Shown here: piece after piece, positions 58,001 through 64,000 of the stretch | How the letters are laid out: each line of letters opens with the position of its first letter | How positions within the stretch are numbered: position 1 is the first letter of the stretch | Assembly: GCA_023374045.1 (NCBI GenBank) | Contig: CM041777.1 | Location: 480,105,594 to 480,169,593 of the forward strand | DNA from: Limonium bicolor | Lineage: Eukaryota > Streptophyta > Magnoliopsida > Caryophyllales > Plumbaginaceae | Length of the DNA stretch: 64,000 bases | Direction of reading: 5' to 3' | Notes under the pieces: model-generated | Database searches by the model: none | The model's input: the letters and a program-made list of their open reading frames with translations, nothing else | Told to the model about the DNA's origin: nothing | Position numbers and translations under genes: made by a program

Positions 58001-60140
58001 TTCACCAGTAAACACGGCGTAAGCCAGTTGAGCAAAAGCTTGGAAACAAACCGTGCGGCCTAAGGCCAAAGAAGCACGAAGAGTGTGAAACACACCAACA
58101 ATCACAAGATGTGAATTCCATTGGAATAAAGTGGAAGGAGACTTAAGAAAGTCACAAGGACTGACGCATTGAAAATGCAAGGTCATACAAGTAAAGAACA
58201 CTTGTAATGAACCAGAGAAACTGGTATAATTCAGAAGCTACTAACAATAGAGGAAGCACTACAACTAAGTAGTGACTTAACCTCAACCGACAATAAGTCG
58301 GAGGAACCAAGTGAATAATCACTACAGAACACAAAGTATGTATATAGATTGCCAGAGAGCTGGTTACAAATCTAAAACGCATCGAGTTCGAGCACGGTAA
58401 GATATCACACTTGGTTAATAACCTTGTTCCCACAACAAGAGGGATAAAAAGGTGATGTGTAACAGAAGGCGAATAACCCAAGTTACCAGGGTCGCGCAGC
58501 AGAAGCTAGTGGGCCCAAAATTCTAAGTAAATACACCTAGAACCGAACCCGGTTAAGAGTTAAATAACTCCGATGAAAATTCTTGATGTAGGGACTAACC
58601 GGTAATACGGTTAAGACCCACTATCAAGGAACATTGTATAATAGACCGCATGGAACCGAACCACTCCATGACGGCTGAATGCCTTCGATCAATGTTCAAC
58701 ATTGACACATGGTAGATTACGTGGGCGTAATCCCTTTTAAGGGGGGTAGAGCGAAAACCGCGAAATGTATGTTTTACGTGATAGGTGCGTAAACTACAAT
58801 GCGCATAGCGCAAGAGAATTCGTTTTGATGGTTGATACTTATGTTACATAAACATTTGTATTCACTCATCGTGTAATTATGGTAATTTGGGAAGTAAGTA
58901 TAGGAAAAAGGAGTAGAGAAACTCCAGGGTAATGAGAAACCCGATTGGTAATAGTATGAAGAATGAGTATGTATGGGAGACTTGAGGAGTATAAATCGGC
59001 ATACAACCGATGTATGTAATGAGTATGAATCGGTGTACAACCGATGTATTTTATGAGTATAAATTGGAGTATAGCAAATTAATGGGATGGTATACCCACA
59101 AATTTCTTAAGTATAGTAGTTGGAGAAGATGTAGTAACGGTGGATGAAATGATTAGTGAGTAAGTAAGTGAATCATATAAATTGGAAAATGTATGTGTAT
59201 GATTACGAGTAGCAAGATTAAAAAGATAGAAAACGAGATAATGTTTGACAATCTGTCTGTTTGTATTGAGGTGGGAAGTGGAACTTGATTTGCTAGTGAT
59301 CAAGGGAAGCCGAACACAAATTGGAGTGGAAGGATAATTCAACACCAATGCTGATCACATTGGGGTTGAAGGACTCTGGAAGCTCCCCTAAGTGGTCACA
59401 ATAATAACACACTAGTATTAGGCATGATCATCAAAAAAAAATGGAAATTGGGAGATTTATGCAAAGTTTTCAAAATGAATTTCCAAAACTAATTTGGTAC
59501 AATGCTTTCTTCAAACTTGAGAATGAGGATCGGTTTTAAAACCGCTCCCACGGGCGCTAGTGGATCTTCCATGCCTAGGCACGGGTATCCGGTCGAAACC
59601 ATAGGAGGTGAAGCTAGTTTTGAGTCTGTGGAAGTGTAGAGTAGTTTGAAACCACTACACCGGGTGTACGGTAACAGTGAGTGTTTTGTATTTTTCCAAA
59701 GGCACTGGGGCAGCGTAGTCCTGAGTAAGTATGAGTAAGTATGAGTAAAGTATGAGTAAGTAAGTAAGTAAGTGCCTGAGGATCTCTATATGTGCAAATG
59801 AATTTGATCAGAACCAAAGGACCGTAGAGCCAGAAAGCGTAAGTGCTCAAGTCATGACGGCCGTGAACCAGAAAGCGTAAGTGTTCAAACGTGACCGGTA
59901 CCTGAGGGATCACTCTCCATTGGGGGAGGATTGTACCTAATTGTCTGCGGATGGACCCCCTTGGAGAGGAGTAAAAATGATATTTTTGATTGCTATGCAT
60001 GCAGTGACATGCTGTTTGGATGCGTAGTATGCATCATGTCAGACATTTGGAGTTTGACATTATATGTAGAGGTCATAACCTTAGCATAGAGTATTGGTAC
60101 AGTAACAATATTAGATTCACCAACTTTGAGGGCAAAGTTC

Positions 60141-60156
60141 TTTAAGGGGGGTAGAT
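60141..60156 (+). other. Polypurine tract, second D unit
   Basis: TTTAAGGGGGGTAGAT immediately before the LTR start TGAAATACCCC. Confidence 0.82.
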
Positions 60157-62336
60157 TGAAATACCCCGAACTTAAATATGGTGATTATATTATTCTAATA
60201 TGGTATTTAAGGGCCTAATAGTGCCTAAGTAATTTTTGGTAAAGAAAATAAATCCAAAGAAATGAGAAAAACGCTTAGGAAGCGGAAAACGCTAAAATGA
60301 GCGTTAATAACCATAGGAGGTACAGACCTCGGTTATAGTATCGTAAGGATTCCTAAGGCTTATTCATGCCTAATTAGTATACGGGAATGATTCCCGAAGA
60401 AAACGGATCCGAATAATGTATTAAAACGCTAATAGAGCTTTAGCGCACGGTTTTCGAGGAACCCGAAAACGTGATTCTAAGTGGTCAAACAGACCCGTAA
60501 AAATTAACCATAAATAAAAATTATTAAGATTTTATGGAAGCTTAATAACCAATAAAAATAAAGAAGCGAGAAAATTCCGGAAAACGGGCCCGGTTAGTGA
60601 ATAGTATCAAAACCGGTGAAATAACGAGCGTTTTCTGTAAAAGATGAAAAACGCTCCAGCTAGTATTACAGTGGGGGCCGGTTTTAACAGATAAATAAAC
60701 CCCCTCTCACACATACACACTAGCTAAATAAATAAGGAGTCAAAAAGCAAAAGTAGAATAAAAAGGACAAAAGCAACCCCACCCTCTCTCTCCTCTCTCA
60801 TTTCTCTTTCCTTCCTTCTCTTTCCTCTCCTTCTCCTTCCCCATCGATTTCTCTCTCCCTCCTTGAGCTGGGCGATTTGTGAGAAGCTCCACACCTTCCA
60901 TGGATTCTCTTCATTCTTCCTCAAACTCTAACTCCATTTGAGCTCCAAATGTAAAACAAATTACATATTTGTAATCCCCTCATCCTCCTCTACATTTCTA
61001 TCTTTTCAAAATTCGAAAAGGATGAGTTTCATCTCCATGGGTTTTCCCCATTTGAAGAGAAAAGCACACCATTGTGAAGCTTGGAGTCTCCTCTTTCCAA
61101 CAAGGTAAAAATCCACATGAAAGACCTCACTTTTCTCCATCTCTTGGTTTGGCCGATTTTGGTCTCTCTTTCTTACCTTGTTTTTCCTCTTGTTTTAGAG
61201 CTTTGCTTCAACCCTCCAATGGTGGTGAGAACACCTTCTTGAACCAAGGGCTAAAACCCCTCCTAAAGCACTCCAAAGGTAAACCCTAGAAATTTGTATT
61301 TTGAACACTTCAATGAACTAGCATAAATCTAAGGGCTAGTGTATTAATTATACTTGTTTGATGTGTTTTGGGTGATGGGAATGGAGTTTGGCAACTCCAT
61401 TCCCCATGTGATCGATTTGTGCAAGAAAGAGGGAAGAAGAAATGGAAAAGAAAGAATGAAGTATAAGCTCAAGGTAAGAGCTCCTTCCTAATGTAAATTC
61501 TATTGCATTAGAGTAGTGGGAATGGGTAAAATATTTAACGAACCCAAAACTTCGTACTAGTATTGAGAATTGTGAAGTTTGAGTATTTAAGTGCAAGTAT
61601 TTGAATTGAAGGCTTTGGAGCCAAGTGAAATGAGTATGTGTATTAGTATTGTGATTGATGGGTATTGATGTATTAAGGTTGCTCAATATGTGTGCTGGTA
61701 GAACCCTTGTGGTTTGGCTAGAATAGGGATGGATTTGATGAGAAAGGAGGTGTGTGGATAAGTAAGGAAAGTAGATGAGTTATGGCAAATTTTTGGTAGG
61801 AATTGTGCATTAAGGAATGACTTGGTGAATGGGAGAACCAAGGTATGTATTGAGGATAGTAGAGATGTTTAATGACCATTGGAATGGTAATTGTAGTATG
61901 AGGAATAAGGAGTGTAAAATCTGTAGCAAAGTGTATAAGAACATATTGGAGAAGCTAGGAGAATTTAATGTGCAGGATCTTGGTAAGATGAGTGTTGGAA
62001 CTTGGGTATAGGTAGTGCAATGGCTTGGAAATGAATTGGTATGGCAAGGAGAGGTATTTAGAATGCTAGGAATGGCATTGGTCGAGGGAGAATTGGATAG
62101 AGAATTGAATTGTAAAATCTGTAGCATAAGTGTAACAAAAACTGTCACAAGTATTGGAAAAGAAGTGAGGGAATTGTGTAAGTTATTTGATGGATTTAGT
62201 GAGGGATTTGGTGGATGAATCAAGGCAATTTGGAGGGCCTAAGAAGTGTTAAAACATGTGGGATTACATGTAGGAAGATTGGGGAAACAATGGGCAAAGT
62301 ATAGAGCTGAAAACAGAATTTTAAACTGAAGTACTG

Positions 62337-62665
62337 GGCCGGACCGGACTTGCGACCGGACTTGCAAGTTCGGTCGAGCCCAGATTTACAAAGACGGGAA
62401 ACCTTCTGGAATCGACCGAACTTGCGACCGGACTTGCAAGTTCGGTCGGCCAGAAAAATTCTCCCGTCAGAAACCTTCTGGAATGGACCGAACTTGCGAC
62501 CGGACTTGCAAGTTCGGTCGGCCAGAAAAATTCCCGTAATGCGAGCTACTGGAATGGACCGAACTTGCGACCGGACTTGCAAGTTCGGTCGGGCCAGAAA
62601 ATTTCCCGTACTGGTAGCTACTGGAATGGACCGGACTTGCAAGGTCGGTCGCAAGTCCGGTCGAG
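62337..62665. repeat. Palindrome array, D LTR 3
   Basis: Same five-unit array as in LTRs 1 and 2. TATAAAT follows at 62761-62767. Confidence 0.92.
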
Positions 62666-62760
62666 TAAAAAAAAAACATTTTTATTATATGATTATAATA
62701 ATCATATGTGTATATATATGCCTATACACATATATGCATATGTATGCAGTAGTAGAACAC

Positions 62761-62767
62761 TATAAAT
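62761..62767 (+). promoter_or_regulatory. TATA-like box, D LTR 3
   Basis: TATAAAT at the conserved place. Confidence 0.5.
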
Positions 62768-63794
62768 GAAGTAGTAAGGGTAAGAAAGTAAGTATATGAG
62801 TATGAAAACAAGTGTAACAATAACTAAGCAAGTTGAGAGTATAAGAACATTAAGTACACCGGGATAACGGGGTAAGTACGGAAGTAGTAATTACTTGTGC
62901 ATCGTAAGAGTATAGTATTAATAATAATGTTGAAACATTATCAGTGGAACAAGTGTGAACCAACGAGCAAGGGAACACGTGTTAAAGCTAACTCCGGTGA
63001 AAGGTATGGTTTCCTCATGCCCCGTATGCTAACCGAGTTACGTTGATTTGTGTGCTGTATGCCGGCTAATCAAGACTAAAGCATGAAAACGGTTTATTGC
63101 CTTTCATTATATGTCTTGCTGTATGTTGATTGAGCTATCCTTCTTGAATGGTTGTGTGGCTTTACTTAGTGCGTAGACCGACTCATAGATGAGTCTTGTT
63201 GTGTATTGACTCGTAGCGAGAGTCGTGTGTGAATTAATGGAACCGTAGCAACGCACTAAACCAACGAACCAATAGATGGTAACGTAAACCAACGAACTCA
63301 CTAGAATGCGAGAGAGTGTACGGGAGTAATAACCTCCCGATAACGGTAGGAGAAACGAAATGAGTAATCCACAAACGAACAGTAGTGGAAGTATATAAGT
63401 AACCTCTATTAGAGGAACTAATCTTGGTGCAAAACGTGAACCATGAGAGTAGTAAAGAATGATGAGGGATCTCCAAACCCCTTAGTAATTTAGTCGACCC
63501 GTTACGAGAGGACCCGACTGATGTAAGTATGCCCCGAACGAGAGAGTATTCGATATGTTGGGGAAACCCTTAAATCTGAGGATACTAGACGGTGGTAATT
63601 CCCTAAGCTAACAGAGGTTATCGAGAGAGATACTTCTAGGCTAACCCATGAGGTTGTATTGTGCTCTGAGAGAAGAGTGTTGGGAATTCGTGTAGTCCGG
63701 TAGAACGGACATTTGAGTATTTGAGGAGCTAAGCGTATAGCCCTCGTATTGTAGGTCCGGTGGCGAGTCTTGAGTATGACTCCGCCCAGAGGCC

Positions 63795-64000
63795 AAAGTA
63801 ATGAGTATTGCGTATGTATGAGTAAGGTAATGAGTATCAAGTAAGAAGCACGTGAGTATGTAAGGAGTACCGAGTATTGAGTACGTATGAGTAAGTATCG
63901 AGTATTGAGTATGTAGGAGTAAGTATGGAGAATCGAGTAGTGAGTATGCACTAGTATAGTGACGAGCACAGAGTAAGGATCGTGTACGAGTAAGGTATTG
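63795..64000. repeat. GAGTA-rich minisatellite, D LTR 3 (partial)
   Basis: Start of the tract seen in the other LTRs, cut by the window end. Confidence 0.8.

Larger units (their letters stand above)
54986..60156 (+). mobile_element. Internal domain of the second D unit, non-coding (LARD)
   Basis: 5.17 kb, nearly identical to 45267-50426, with differences that are mostly one- or two-base indels. Again no retrotransposon protein can be found. The frames that are open in one copy are often closed in the other, which argues against coding. Confidence 0.88.
60157..64000 (+). repeat. Third LTR of the D array, cut by the window end
   Basis: Begins TGAAATACCCC and continues to the window end within the GAGTA-rich minisatellite, so about 700 bases of the LTR are outside. 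The array may continue. Confidence 0.92.

Overview
This is plant nuclear DNA, almost certainly from a eudicot. The evidence is a spliced MBD8-like methyl-CpG-binding-domain gene, Stowaway and PIF/Harbinger MITEs, and several large-LTR Ty3/gypsy elements. I cannot name the species. More than 80% of the window is mobile DNA, much of it nested. Many coding frames carry single-base shifts, and near-identical repeat copies differ mostly by small indels. Part of the apparent gene decay may therefore be residual assembly error.

Layout. 1-5049: the 3' part of a non-coding large-LTR element (element A) with its 3' LTR from 915. 5239-7352: a PIF/Harbinger MITE (target duplication TTA) split by a solo Athila/Tat-like LTR (5534-7215, duplication GGGAA). 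9311-14299, minus: the only host gene, MBD8-like, with an MBD, two C2H2 fingers and a C-terminal CxxC pair. 14.3-16.9 kb: AT-rich spacer, a possible hAT-like MITE and an LTR fragment. 16.93-40.93 kb: a PIF/Harbinger element (transposase plus MYB/SANT-like gene). It is interrupted by a chromodomain Ty3/gypsy element B (19817-38715, duplication CTAAT, coding on minus). B's left LTR is in turn interrupted by a solo LTR C (21347-24841, duplication TTATA). 40.93-64.0 kb: a tandem LTR-internal-LTR-internal-LTR array (element D) with about 4.56 kb LTRs and 5.17 kb non-coding internal domains, a LARD-type element related to A.

The most striking feature is in element B. Between the gag zinc knuckles and the protease lies a same-strand AlkB/ALKBH1-type 2-oxoglutarate/Fe(II) dioxygenase domain with its HxD, distal His and RxNxTxR motifs intact. 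The gag-protease region also contains good GT-AG introns that join conserved protein in phase. The AlkB sequence sits inside a predicted 1-kb intron whose single phase-1 donor matches two phase-1 acceptors, one into AlkB and one into protease. This suggests alternative gag-AlkB and gag-pol products from a retrotransposon that may modify (demethylate) nucleic acid.

A second theme is RNA or DNA structure. The related LTR families (A/D, B, C) are unusually rich in short perfect hairpins. Some occupy equivalent positions with different stem sequences, including one around the primer-binding site and one in U5. Families A and D also carry palindrome arrays of about 72-bp period just upstream of the TATA box, again with different sequences.
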